The notes below the pieces were generated by a model. It did not search any database, was not told the DNA's origin, and worked only from the letters and a program-made list of their open reading frames with translations. Made by a program: the position numbers and the translations under genes. A stretch of 36,523 bases of DNA from Myxococcales bacterium (GTDB lineage: Bacteria > Myxococcota_A > Polyangia > Fen-1088): positions 1 through 36,523 of the forward strand of contig PLNW01000132.1 of the NCBI GenBank assembly GCA_003142855.1, written 5' to 3'. This document shows, piece after piece, positions 19,520 to 27,441 of this stretch (the first letter of the stretch is position 1; each line of letters starts with the position of its first letter).

Positions 19520-21153
19520 TGCCCTCGGAACTGCCGGAGAGGTGGAGAGCGAGGATCGTCAAGCCGACCACGCCGACAGTGGCCACTTTCCCGACGACTC
19601 CCAAGCCATGCACGACGGGCGGCACGCCTTACGGGCGCAAGGCCCTGGCGGATGAACTCGAAAGGGTGCGGACTGCGCCCGAAGGCGACCGCAACAACCA
19701 AACCAACAAATCAGCACTTGCAACCGCCTCACTGTGTGCAGGCGGCGAGATCCCAGATGTTCGGGACGATCTGATTGCTGCGGCCGTGGCTGCGGGACTG
19801 CCCGAGACTGAGGCCAGAAAAACCGTTGAAAGTGGTTGGCGCGCCGGACTGGCACAGCCACGAACGGCGCCGCCCAAGGCCGGCCCAATGCCCCCCACGT
19901 GCAAGACGGCGCCCGCGTCCACTGTGGCGCCAGGACAAACGAGCGCAGCGGCGAGTGAGACGGCGGCAGAACCAGAAACAATCACCTTGTCCACAGTGAA
20001 ACCGCGCCGAGACACCTATATATGGGGTGGGCGCGTTACAGCGGGCGGCACGACGGTGGACACGGGCCAACCCGGAATTGGCAAAGGCCTCCTGAACGCT
20101 TACGTCGCGGCTCACTTCACCACCCAGCGGGCGATGTTCGGCGACCTGGCCGCTCAGCCGGCCGGAGACGTACTGTGGATCGCGACTGAAGACCGTCCAG
20201 AGACGAGGCTTGTCCCGCGCCTCATTGCCGCAGGTGCAGACCTGTCCAGAATCCATGCCTGGAACATGTGCCGCCCTGTCTCGCTCCCCGAGGATTGCCA
20301 GCGCATCGTAGACCGGATCGATTTCCACGGCGCGCGGCTAGTGATCATCGACCCGGCTCAGACGGTGATCACGCGCGACTATTCGGCAAACAGTGACGCT
20401 GATGTGCGGCGCACATTTGCCCCGCTCATGGCCGCCTGCGCGGCCCGTCACTGTGCTCTCATTTTGGTCAGACACACAAACAAGAGAACCCTCGGCTCTG
20501 CGATGGATCGTGGTGGAGGATCGATAGCGTGGTCGGGTATGGCGGACATCGAGTTGATGATGGGACGGCGGCCAGTCGAGGAGGGCGCGACGGCGACAGA
20601 TGCCCACGAATCGGTGATCACACTCGCGACCGTGAAAAACAACACCGGGCGATGGGCGCCGTCGATCAACTTTGCGATCGTGGAAGCCGAACAGTCGGCC
20701 CGCTTGGAACCATTGGGCGAAACGGCGTCCACCGCAGACGATTTGTGTGGGCAGGACCGTCCACGCATCGCCCATCGCACATCAGAAGCCGAGGCCCTGC
20801 TGCGGCGGATACTCGCTGACGGTGAGTGGCATCGCGAGACAGAAATCGAGGCAGAAGCCGCCAAGGGCGAAATATCGATCGCCACACTGAGGCGAGCCAA
20901 AAAGGCCCTACGGGTCGAGGCCACGAAGCGCGGCGTCAATTGGTTTTGGTCACTCAAGGTGATCACCACCCCCCACCCTGAGCATGATGAGCACCTTGAG
21001 CATGATGAGATGCGTGAACACCTTCATTCTAATAATAACAACTACTTAGAAGGTCAAGATGATCAAGGTGATCATGATACTCAGTCACCCCCCCATGATC
21101 ACCTTGACGCCGCGGAGTCGACCCCGCGCCGCGCAAAGAAGGTGTCCGTATGA
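19516..21153 (+). CDS. PriCT/RecA-like replication ATPase (RepA-like), coupled to Prim-Pol
   Basis: A 545-residue protein (numbering below from the second ATG, 19519). Residues about 35-115 resemble the PriCT region that follows Prim-Pol domains (TPYGRKALADELERV, RNNQTNKSALATA, GLPETEARKTVESGWRAGL). Residues about 165-380 are a RecA-like AAA ATPase: Walker A GQPGIGKG at 183-190, Walker B LVIIDPAQTV, and a sensor-like ILVRHTNK. The last Walker A position is Gly rather than Ser/Thr. Residues about 420-480 look like a winged helix. The last 65 residues are low-complexity His/Glu/Asp/Asn because the DNA carries a repeat-rich origin. The start overlaps the Prim-Pol stop (ATGA), with a GGAG upstream. 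Confidence 0.87.
   Translation: MMPSELPERWRARIVKPTTPTVATFPTTPKPCTTGGTPYGRKALADELERVRTAPEGDRNNQTNKSALATASLCAGGEIPDVRDDLIAAAVAAGLPETEARKTVESGWRAGLAQPRTAPPKAGPMPPTCKTAPASTVAPGQTSAAASETAAEPETITLSTVKPRRDTYIWGGRVTAGGTTVDTGQPGIGKGLLNAYVAAHFTTQRAMFGDLAAQPAGDVLWIATEDRPETRLVPRLIAAGADLSRIHAWNMCRPVSLPEDCQRIVDRIDFHGARLVIIDPAQTVITRDYSANSDADVRRTFAPLMAACAARHCALILVRHTNKRTLGSAMDRGGGSIAWSGMADIELMMGRRPVEEGATATDAHESVITLATVKNNTGRWAPSINFAIVEAEQSARLEPLGETASTADDLCGQDRPRIAHRTSEAEALLRRILADGEWHRETEIEAEAAKGEISIATLRRAKKALRVEATKRGVNWFWSLKVITTPHPEHDEHLEHDEMREHLHSNNNNYLEGQDDQGDHDTQSPPHDHLDAAESTPRRAKKVSV
20954..21107. other. Probable replication origin with iterons, inside the rep 3' end
   Basis: The 12-mer TCAAGGTGATCA occurs six times: 20954-20965 (+, exact), 20988-20999 (-, 11 of 12), 21015-21026 (-, 10 of 12), 21054-21065 (+, 11 of 12), 21063-21074 (+, exact) and 21096-21107 (-, exact). 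Three copies lie on each side of a roughly 80 percent AT segment (21027-21050), conspicuous in this GC-rich DNA. A 13-bp direct repeat, TGAGCATGATGAG, is at 20979-20991 and 20997-21009. Iterons plus an AT-rich unwinding zone next to the initiator gene are the hallmark of an origin; use as an origin is inferred. Confidence 0.75.
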
Positions 21154-21596
21154 CAGCCAGCGCTGTCCTTTCGCTGGCCGCCCGGCAGGGTGTAGCGGTA
21201 GTGCTGGCCCCGGGTGGCGAGCGGCTGGAAGTAGAGGGGCCAGCGGAAGCGGTGGATGCGCTGGTGCCCACCCTGGCCGAGCTCAAGCCGGAGCTGCTGG
21301 CTCACCTACGTGGCCAGGCCGGCGGCAAGATCCTGCCCTTCATCCTGCCCGCGCCCAAGGCTGGCCCCCTCCTCTCTCATTGCGTGAGGGTGCGGCCTGA
21401 TAGCACGGTCACGCCGGCGGACGTGGAAGCCCTGGCCGCGTACTTCTCCACCCTGGGACGTGAGGCAGCGATCGCGAGCGAGCGGCGTCTCTGGGTGTGG
21501 TGGCGGGCCACGCCGCACCCTTCGGTGACCGCGTTCCTGGCAGCAGAACCCAAGGTGAAGCAAGCCGCGGGCGACCGCGGGAAAGGTGCAGCATGA
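21150..21596 (+). CDS. TubC_N-like domain protein
   Basis: A 148-residue protein. The first 50 or so residues (LSLAARQGVAVVLAPGGERLEVEGPAE.., then LKPELLAHLRG) match the TubC_N docking-domain pattern (helix, beta-hairpin, then a K..LLA.LR helix), a short fold found in NRPS docking and also in small plasmid and phage proteins beside rep genes. The rest contains Trp-rich WVWWRATPHPSVTAFL and is unrecognised. The start overlaps the rep stop by four bases, so it is probably translated by coupling. Its role in the element is unknown. Confidence 0.7.
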   Translation: MTASAVLSLAARQGVAVVLAPGGERLEVEGPAEAVDALVPTLAELKPELLAHLRGQAGGKILPFILPAPKAGPLLSHCVRVRPDSTVTPADVEALAAYFSTLGREAAIASERRLWVWWRATPHPSVTAFLAAEPKVKQAAGDRGKGAA

Positions 21597-21892
21597 ACCC
21601 CTTTGCGGCTACGCGAGCCGATGCGCTACCCGCTGGCCCGCCGACGGTGAGCCCACCTGCCCAGCGCGGTGTGGCTGGCCATTCTGCGGCTATCCGTACC
21701 GCCACCAGTATGAAAGAGCCATGCGCCGGTTGCTCCTGCACTGACTGGCAGCAGGCGCACTTCACCCAGGGTGGCCGGCTACTCTGTGAGCTGTGTTGGC
21801 AGGGCCAGAGGCCCGCCACGGCGATGCCGCCCACGCCAGAAGGCCGAGCCCAGCTTGAGCTCTGGTGCCAACCGCATCGAGGTGCGCTTTGA
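21593..21892 (+). CDS. Small Cys-rich (zinc-finger-like) protein of the island
   Basis: A 99-residue protein whose ATG overlaps the preceding stop (ATGA). The N-terminal half is Pro/Ala-rich. The C-terminal half has two Cys pairs, CAGCSC and CELC, about 24 residues apart, a likely zinc-binding knuckle, ending in a His-containing tail. No family is recognised. Its place in the coupled rep operon suggests a role in replication or its control. Confidence 0.65.
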   Translation: MNPFAATRADALPAGPPTVSPPAQRGVAGHSAAIRTATSMKEPCAGCSCTDWQQAHFTQGGRLLCELCWQGQRPATAMPPTPEGRAQLELWCQPHRGAL

Positions 21893-21904
21893 AAAAGTTT
21901 CCGC

Positions 21905-21928
21905 TCGCCCCGGCGACGGTGTTTTTTC
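21905..21928 (+). terminator. Possible rho-independent terminator after the rep operon
   Basis: A short GC hairpin (stem TCGCC/GGCGA, very tight loop) is followed after a few bases by TTTTTT at 21922-21927. The hairpin is weak, so this is only a candidate end of the replication operon. Confidence 0.3.
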
Positions 21929-22032
21929 TTGGCGCCGGCGCCCCATGGACGCGACCACGGGCGTGCTCACTGCCCGTGCGATTCGCCCGGCGAGCGGAAT
22001 TATCTCCCAACCACGCACGAAAGGAACCTTGA

Positions 22033-22530
22033 ATGCGATTCCGACCCCCAGTTGAAGACACGCGGTCACCCGGCCAGAGGAGCCTCGCAAATCGGCTGGC
22101 CCACGTGCCCGAATTCATTCCCAACATCCAGCCGAACCCTGAACCCGTCACCCCGAAAACGAAAGGCCCCAACATGGAAAACGAAATGAATCATCCGAAC
22201 TCAAGGCTTCCGCCGACACCTGGCGAGCTCGCCCTTGCCGCACTTATGGCCGGCGCCCGCGACTTGCAACCCGTCGACCCCGCGGCGGCCGAGCGCGCCT
22301 ACGTGACAACCGTGGCGTGGGTCAGCGATCACGCCGACACGTTTTCGCACGCCGGCCTGGCGGCGGAAGTCGTCTCGGGCGGCGCGAAGATCAAGTGCAG
22401 GGCGTGCGACCGGCAGTGGTTCCTGCCGACCGGGACGGATCTCGCCCCGGCGGTGCTCACTTGCCAGGGCGGTTGCAATCGCTACTCGGCCGATCCTGAC
22501 CAGGGCATGCGCCGGGGTGTGAGGCCGTAG
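22033..22530 (+). CDS. Island protein with a CxxC/CxxxC zinc ribbon
   Basis: A 165-residue protein. The C-terminal part carries KCRACDRQWFLP and, about 20 residues later, TCQGGCNRY, which resembles a compact zinc ribbon. The N-terminal 50 residues are Pro-rich and probably disordered. The ATG at 22033 has an AGGA at a proper distance; the ATG at 22174 (MENEMN) is another credible start and would give 118 residues. Family not recognised. Confidence 0.65.
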   Translation: MRFRPPVEDTRSPGQRSLANRLAHVPEFIPNIQPNPEPVTPKTKGPNMENEMNHPNSRLPPTPGELALAALMAGARDLQPVDPAAAERAYVTTVAWVSDHADTFSHAGLAAEVVSGGAKIKCRACDRQWFLPTGTDLAPAVLTCQGGCNRYSADPDQGMRRGVRP

Positions 22531-22536
22531 GCGACC

Positions 22537-23016
22537 ATGAGCGAGCCCGAAAGCCCCGATCTGCACGTGGTGCCGACGGCCGATCCCGTGGCCGAAACTG
22601 GCCGGATTCCAGACGACGATGAAACCGACACGGAGTCACTTTCGGCCCGTGAAACAAGCTTCGTTGACGCCTTGGCGACGGGGTGCAGCCCCGCAGAGGC
22701 GGCCAGGGAGATCGGGCTATCAGATCGCAGTGGGCGGCGCTGGCGGAAAAGGCCCGAGATCATCGAGGCAATCCGCGCGCGTCTGGCCGAGAACATCGCC
22801 ACCGGCAAGAGCATCCTGGCCAGTGGTATGGCGAAAGCTGCGACCGGGTTGGTTGAGATGGCGAGCGGGGAGAAGCCAGCGGAATCGGCTCGCGTGAGTG
22901 CTTGCAGAGCAGTCACGGAAGGCGCCGTCAAGTTGTGCGAGGTGGCCGAACTGGAGGCGCGACTGGCGGCGCTTGAAGAACGTCTTGCAAATGGAGGAAC
23001 AAAGCAATGGGACTGA
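22537..23016 (+). CDS. phBC6A51/TerS-like helix-turn-helix protein
   Basis: A 159-residue protein. Residues about 36-70 (LSARETSFVDALATGCSPAEAAREIGLSDRSGRRWRKRPEI) are a helix-turn-helix of the phBC6A51/small-terminase-like kind, followed by a long helical region and a terminal coiled coil (ELEARLAALEERLANGG). Small terminases recognise pac sites and recruit the packaging motor. In phage satellites, a TerS-like gene without a large terminase is used to redirect helper packaging. That role is inferred here; a transcription regulator is the alternative. It begins 6 bp after the previous gene. Confidence 0.7.
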   Translation: MSEPESPDLHVVPTADPVAETGRIPDDDETDTESLSARETSFVDALATGCSPAEAAREIGLSDRSGRRWRKRPEIIEAIRARLAENIATGKSILASGMAKAATGLVEMASGEKPAESARVSACRAVTEGAVKLCEVAELEARLAALEERLANGGTKQWD

Positions 23017-23507
23017 ACGCAATTCGCAGTCGCCTTGCCCGCATCGCCGCCACGGTGGCCCCATCGCGCGCGGATGAGCCGATCTCGGTTCGCATGTACA
23101 ATGGTCTGTCCCGCGAGGATGCGCTGGCGCGGCTTTGGGTTGACGAACTCTTGGGCGCGTCGCACGCCAGCCGCGCGCCCGACCCGCAGCGCCCGCTCGA
23201 CTGGCTGCGCATCTTCGATACGACCACCCACGTGGTGATGATCAAGCAGGGGAAGTGGGATCACCGGCGCGAGACGGCCTTTGCCCACGACTTCCGAGCC
23301 TGGACGCGCGAGGAGTTCCTCGCATTCGAGAAGGTGAGCGCCTTCGGTGGCCGGGTCAGCGACGGCGAACGCGCTCTACTCGCCACCATGGGGGCGAAGA
23401 TCGCGACCTTGGAGGAACGGGCCGAGGCGGTTTGGCGCGACGACGAGCGACTTATGCGTCTCATTGTCGACGGCCCACGAGTCGGCCGCGACCTGAACGG
23501 CGGCTGA
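23007..23507 (+). CDS. Unrecognised island protein downstream of the TerS-like gene
   Basis: A 166-residue soluble protein whose start overlaps the previous gene by 10 bases. It is Arg/Glu-rich and probably helical, with segments such as LSREDALARLWVDELLG and LDWLRIFDTTTHVVMIKQGKWDHRRETAFAHDF. No catalytic motif or membrane segment is evident. Tight linkage to the TerS-like gene suggests a joint function. Confidence 0.65.
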   Translation: MGLNAIRSRLARIAATVAPSRADEPISVRMYNGLSREDALARLWVDELLGASHASRAPDPQRPLDWLRIFDTTTHVVMIKQGKWDHRRETAFAHDFRAWTREEFLAFEKVSAFGGRVSDGERALLATMGAKIATLEERAEAVWRDDERLMRLIVDGPRVGRDLNGG

Positions 23508-23605
23508 CTGGCCCGTGGCATGCCTATACGGTTGCTTAACAAAATGAAAGGTTCGCCGGTCAGCGTGAAACTTGACGCACACGCGAACCGCGCGAGGATG
23601 CTGCG

Positions 23606-24079
23606 ATGTTGCCAGACTCGCCGGCGCCGCAGGCCGATCCTCTCGCTGAGTTCAAACAGGCATTCGAGAAATATCAGAAGTGCCAAGCCTACTGCGTGGA
23701 GGGTCAAGAACAATTCGATAGGGGAGGTATCGCGTTTGTCCAAGGCAAGAGCTTGGAGAGAAGGCGTATCGAGCGAAGGATCGCGGCGGAAGGCTTATGG
23801 GTGAGCGGGATGGCTGGCCTATTCAGCCTTCTGACTACGAACTATCAAGCCCAGGAGCGCCTTGTGGCGGAGCAAGTAAAGGCAGCTCACGTGACCGCCA
23901 GGTGGACCATAGTTATGGCCATCGTCGCCGCTGTGACCATCGCATACACCGCTCTCGTTGGGCGCCCCATATTTTCCAAACCGTCGCCGCCCGTCGAGGT
24001 GAACCTGGTGGCGCCAGCGACTATTCGCCAGTCCCCCAGCCTTCCGACCGTGATCCATGATGCCGCCCAGCTTGATTAG
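23606..24079 (+). CDS. Small island membrane protein
   Basis: A 157-residue protein with one strong membrane helix in the C-terminal half (about residues 108-124, TIVMAIVAAVTIAYTAL) and a charged helical N-terminal half. The extreme C-terminus is Pro/Val-rich. No family recognised. It lies between the TerS-like pair and the integrase genes. Confidence 0.55.
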   Translation: MLPDSPAPQADPLAEFKQAFEKYQKCQAYCVEGQEQFDRGGIAFVQGKSLERRRIERRIAAEGLWVSGMAGLFSLLTTNYQAQERLVAEQVKAAHVTARWTIVMAIVAAVTIAYTALVGRPIFSKPSPPVEVNLVAPATIRQSPSLPTVIHDAAQLD

Positions 24080-24168
24080 CGCAGTTGCTGTGTCAACCAA
24101 CCGGATAGGCATGCAAACCACCTGTTGCGGTCCGGCTAGTCCGGGGTACGATGGGGGTACTAAGCCAC

Positions 24169-24618
24169 ATGTCGAAGAACCTGCTCACGGATGCCGCGGT
24201 CAAGAACGCGAAGCCTACCACCAAGCCCTTCAAGCTATTCGATGGCGGTGGCTTGTATCTCCTGGTGAAGCCCAACGGCGCCAAGGCGTGGCGGTTGAAG
24301 TACCGCCTCGGCGGGAAGGAGGGCTTGTTCGCCGTCGGCACCTTTCCCGATATGGGGCTGGCCGAGTCCAGGGAGGCACGTGATGCGGCCCGCGTCCTGG
24401 TGGCCAAGGGCATCCACCCGGCCCACCAGCGGCAGGAAGGACAGCGCCAGAAACTCGCCAAGGCCGAGGCCCGGCGTCGGGGTGAGTTGCTGGTGACGTT
24501 GCGGCTGCGGCCCGACGAGAGGCAGCAGGCGGAAGCACTAGCGGATCGCTGGCGCACAAGCGTGGGTGAGGCCCTTCGCCGCGCCCTCGCCAAAGCCGCA
24601 AGACAAGAAGGAGGCTGA
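24169..24618 (+). CDS. Integrase arm-type domain (DUF4102) fused to a ribbon-helix-helix-like domain
   Basis: A 149-residue protein. Residues 1-90 match the DUF4102 N-terminal domain of P4-type integrases (LTDAAVKNAKPTTKPFKLFDGGGLYLLVKPNGAKAWRLKYR, then VGTFPDMGLAESREARD). There is no catalytic recombinase domain. Instead residues about 106-141 (LLVTLRLRPDERQQAEALADRW, then SVGEALRRALAKA) have the pattern of a ribbon-helix-helix (CopG/MetJ) DNA-binding domain. The stop is 4 bp before the true integrase start, within its ribosome-binding region. A directionality factor or integrase regulator is a reasonable inference. A start at 24151 is also possible. Confidence 0.75.
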   Translation: MSKNLLTDAAVKNAKPTTKPFKLFDGGGLYLLVKPNGAKAWRLKYRLGGKEGLFAVGTFPDMGLAESREARDAARVLVAKGIHPAHQRQEGQRQKLAKAEARRRGELLVTLRLRPDERQQAEALADRWRTSVGEALRRALAKAARQEGG

Positions 24619-24622
24619 ACTC

Positions 24623-25753
24623 ATGGCACGTCACAGTCGAACGGGAGTGCATGGTCTGTTTCGCGATGCGCGCGGACGATGGTGTGTCGACCTGCGATGG
24701 TGCGAACCGAGAACAGGGGAATGGCGTCGCTATCGCGAGCGGCTGCCGGCCGGTCTCCCTGCCGTTGCAGCAAAGGCCCGCACGCGGGAGATATTGGCGG
24801 CGGCACTTGCGGGCGGCTTTGATCCCAAGCGAGAGAAGCCAAGGACTCTCTCGGAAGGCTTCGCGGCCTACGGTGCGTGGTGCGACGCAAACCGGCCGGC
24901 GGCGGCGAAACGCCGGGCGGCGGTATGCGCTCGCCTGTTGGCAGGACTCGGAGATCTGCGACTGGACTTGGTGAGCGCCTTCCATGTCGAGCGTTTCAAG
25001 CGGGATCGACTGAAAGAGGGGCGCCTTCCGAGGGGACGGCCGGATGCTGAGGGAAACAAGCCCGTGACGACCAAGGGGGACGTCGCGGCAGGAACCGTGA
25101 ACCGCGACTTGGAGGTGCTGTCCCATTTCTTCGCCTTGGCGCAGTCGTGGGGGTGGGTGACAGCGGAACAAGTGCGGGTCCTGCGAGCCGTTTCGCATTT
25201 GAAAGAGCCGCCTGGCCGCGTTCGCTACCTGGTGGGCGACGAGGAAGCCCGTCTGCTGGCGGCTCTCTCGCCCGGCATACGTCCGATCGTGGTGACGGCG
25301 CTGCTATCGGGCATGAGACAGGCAGAGGTGGTCAATCTGACCAAAGACGCGGTGGATCTTGGGGCGGGCATGCTCACGCTGACCACCACCAAGGCCAACC
25401 GTGTGCGCCGGATCTACATCAACGCCGCGCTGGCGGTGGTTCTGCGCGGGACGATGGCGCGTTCCCCCGGCCCGTATGTGTTCACGAACACAGCCGGCGA
25501 GCCCTACACGTGCGACGGCGTGCGCACGCTATTCCGCCGAGCTGTGGCGAAGGCTGAGATCGAGGACTTCCACTTCCACGACTTGCGCCACACGACGGCA
25601 ACCCGGTTGCGGCAGGCAGGCGCGGGGCTCGACGTGGTGGCGGACGTGCTCGGACATACCACGCTGACGATGGCCCGGCGGTATGCCCACCTTGGCGCCG
25701 ACACGATGCGAGCCGCCATGGACCGGCTACAGGCGATAGCGGCGGTCGGCTAG
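24623..25753 (+). CDS. Tyrosine-family site-specific integrase
   Basis: A 376-residue recombinase with all catalytic residues visible: R232 (SGMRQAEVV), K257 (TTTKANR), H319 and R322 (HDLRHTTAT), H345 (LGHTTLT) and Y354 (ARRYAHL). An N-terminal arm-binding region (residues 1-65) and a core-binding SAM-like domain (about 75-185) precede the catalytic domain. The start at MARHSRTG is set by AAGGAGG at 24608-24614; a longer frame from 24566 would overlap the upstream gene. It should integrate and excise the element at tRNA-Asn. Confidence 0.95.
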   Translation: MARHSRTGVHGLFRDARGRWCVDLRWCEPRTGEWRRYRERLPAGLPAVAAKARTREILAAALAGGFDPKREKPRTLSEGFAAYGAWCDANRPAAAKRRAAVCARLLAGLGDLRLDLVSAFHVERFKRDRLKEGRLPRGRPDAEGNKPVTTKGDVAAGTVNRDLEVLSHFFALAQSWGWVTAEQVRVLRAVSHLKEPPGRVRYLVGDEEARLLAALSPGIRPIVVTALLSGMRQAEVVNLTKDAVDLGAGMLTLTTTKANRVRRIYINAALAVVLRGTMARSPGPYVFTNTAGEPYTCDGVRTLFRRAVAKAEIEDFHFHDLRHTTATRLRQAGAGLDVVADVLGHTTLTMARRYAHLGADTMRAAMDRLQAIAAVG

Positions 25754-25921
25754 GTGCAACGGGTCGGATCGCCGGTGATGGTGATCCGCGGTGCGTTTCC
25801 CTGACCGACAGGCGGGCGACGCGACCGCTGGCCGGTCGTCCGTGAGTTGGGGCGACCATTCACACTGGCGGAACGATTGGTTGCGCTGCAGTTACGCGGT
25901 CACCAGACGGGCGGGCAGCCC

Positions 25922-27313
25922 CTACCACTTGCAGGCGGCTCTCAGCTCGGGAAGCATTTCCGAGAGACCCGAGAGGTTGAACGTGACCGTTTGCGTCCCT
26001 CCCCGGGAGACGTCGAGTTCCAGAAGTAGCTGTTGGCGCTTTGCCAACCGCTTGATGAAGTCAACCGGCTGCGGGGCAAACACAGCTTCGTAGTCGTCGC
26101 TCACCAGCCACCAGCCGGAAACGGGCTTGTCCTCGTCGAGACGCCAGCGGATGGAGCTTCGCGTGCTCGAACCCCACGAGTAGTCGGAGGTCCATGAACG
26201 CACCTGCGAGGTCAGTGCGACTCGCGCGTTGACATAGGCTTCCGTCTGCCTCTTTTGGCACCGAAGGACAAGATGTGGGTAAACCGTCTTGCCGAACGCG
26301 CCATCGATGGCGGCTTCTGATTCCAGGGTAAGCACAACCGTCGGCGATGTGTCCAAGGGCGAGGAAGAAGTTTCTCGTTCCCATCTTGGCTTCCCGCGTG
26401 GCGGCGGGGTTGGCGCGTCGATTGTCTCGCCGGAAGGGATCGCCTCTTGTACTGCAGCGAGTTGCTCCCGTATGGCTGCCTTCGTGGCCTCGATCCGGTA
26501 GGCCAGCATGGCAACGATGGTTCCGAACACCGCGGCCACCACGGCACCTCCGACGACAAGATTCTTCATGCCGTGGCGCCTTCGTTGATGTAGGTACGCT
26601 GGAAAACCGATCACCCACAGGAGCGCAACGGACAGGAACCATCTCACGGGACCTGCGCCGCCTCTCAGATCCTTGGGGTCTCCCATGCCGAGTTGACCTG
26701 CCTCAACGGCAGCCAAGACGGCCGTGGCCAGGACAACCACGCAGGCGATGAACGTCAGCTTGGACCCAGGGTCCTGAATCAGCGCCATCTCGCCCACCCA
26801 GAACCACAAGAGCATCGCACCCGTAGCTGGAACCAGCAGCATCAGCGTTCCGAGCACCTCAGATGGTTTGTTCCTCGTCGGCAGCCGTCCGGGGACTGCG
26901 GCTGCCGCCAGATCCGCACCGCAGTGTTTGCAAGAGGTGGCAGCGGGGTTGACATCCTTGCCACACGAGGGGCATCGCTTCGTCGAAGGCTCCGCCTTCG
27001 GTTCGGCCCCCGATGGTGTGTCCCCGGTGGCAGGACGGGGCGTGGGAGTGGCCGGGTTCGAGGGTCGAGCCGCTGCGAGCGAGAACTCTTTCAGAACGAG
27101 GATCTCTTCTTGGGAGAGCGTACCGTCTTCAAGAAGTGGAACGAGGGGTGCAAGGAAATCCTCTGGCCCCTCGGCGAGAGCGCCGTCGGCCAAACTGAAG
27201 AGGATCTCCTGTTTTCGAACTGCGAACTCCTCTTCCGACAGGATCTCCTTCCGCCGGAGTTGGCGCAGCTTCTCCAATGCCGCCGCTAGACTCTCGCCAG
27301 TTATCTTGACCAC
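25922..27313 (-). CDS. Membrane protein with SHOCT-like and zinc-ribbon domains (island cargo)
   Basis: A 463-residue protein starting at a GTG. Residues about 9-40 (LAAALEKLRQLRRKEILSEEEFAVRKQEIL) resemble a SHOCT-type short helical domain. A zinc ribbon follows with CPSC at 114-117 and CKHC at 128-131. Four hydrophobic helices are at about 153-174, 186-206, 223-241 and 250-272. A coiled-coil stretch and a soluble C-terminal domain of about 150 residues rich in beta-strand (VVLTLESEAAIDGAFG.., WWLVSDDYEAVF) come last. The gene is opposite to all other island genes and lies between the integrase and attR, where cargo usually sits. Function is unknown; a defence role is possible but unsupported. 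Confidence 0.75.
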   Translation of the reverse strand: MVKITGESLAAALEKLRQLRRKEILSEEEFAVRKQEILFSLADGALAEGPEDFLAPLVPLLEDGTLSQEEILVLKEFSLAAARPSNPATPTPRPATGDTPSGAEPKAEPSTKRCPSCGKDVNPAATSCKHCGADLAAAAVPGRLPTRNKPSEVLGTLMLLVPATGAMLLWFWVGEMALIQDPGSKLTFIACVVVLATAVLAAVEAGQLGMGDPKDLRGGAGPVRWFLSVALLWVIGFPAYLHQRRRHGMKNLVVGGAVVAAVFGTIVAMLAYRIEATKAAIREQLAAVQEAIPSGETIDAPTPPPRGKPRWERETSSSPLDTSPTVVLTLESEAAIDGAFGKTVYPHLVLRCQKRQTEAYVNARVALTSQVRSWTSDYSWGSSTRSSIRWRLDEDKPVSGWWLVSDDYEAVFAPQPVDFIKRLAKRQQLLLELDVSRGGTQTVTFNLSGLSEMLPELRAACKW

Positions 27314-27441
27314 GCGCGACAGTCTACCACCATGCAGACTTGGCCAGTGACGTGGAAAGGCTGACTCGCGGAACGGCGACGGAGCGAAGTCCCGGCAGCC
27401 GAGCCGCGTCGGCGGGCGCGACGGATGGTGGAGGCTATTTA

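Noticed and set aside
21992..22005. GCGGAATTATCTCC in the island, resembling the spacer end plus repeat start of the CRISPR array
   Set aside because: The match is short and lacks one base, and the rest of the repeat is absent; chance is likely.
25847..26029. Plus-strand 60-codon frame after the integrase
   Set aside because: Its 3' part is antisense to the zinc-ribbon gene and it has no recognisable domain or good start signal.
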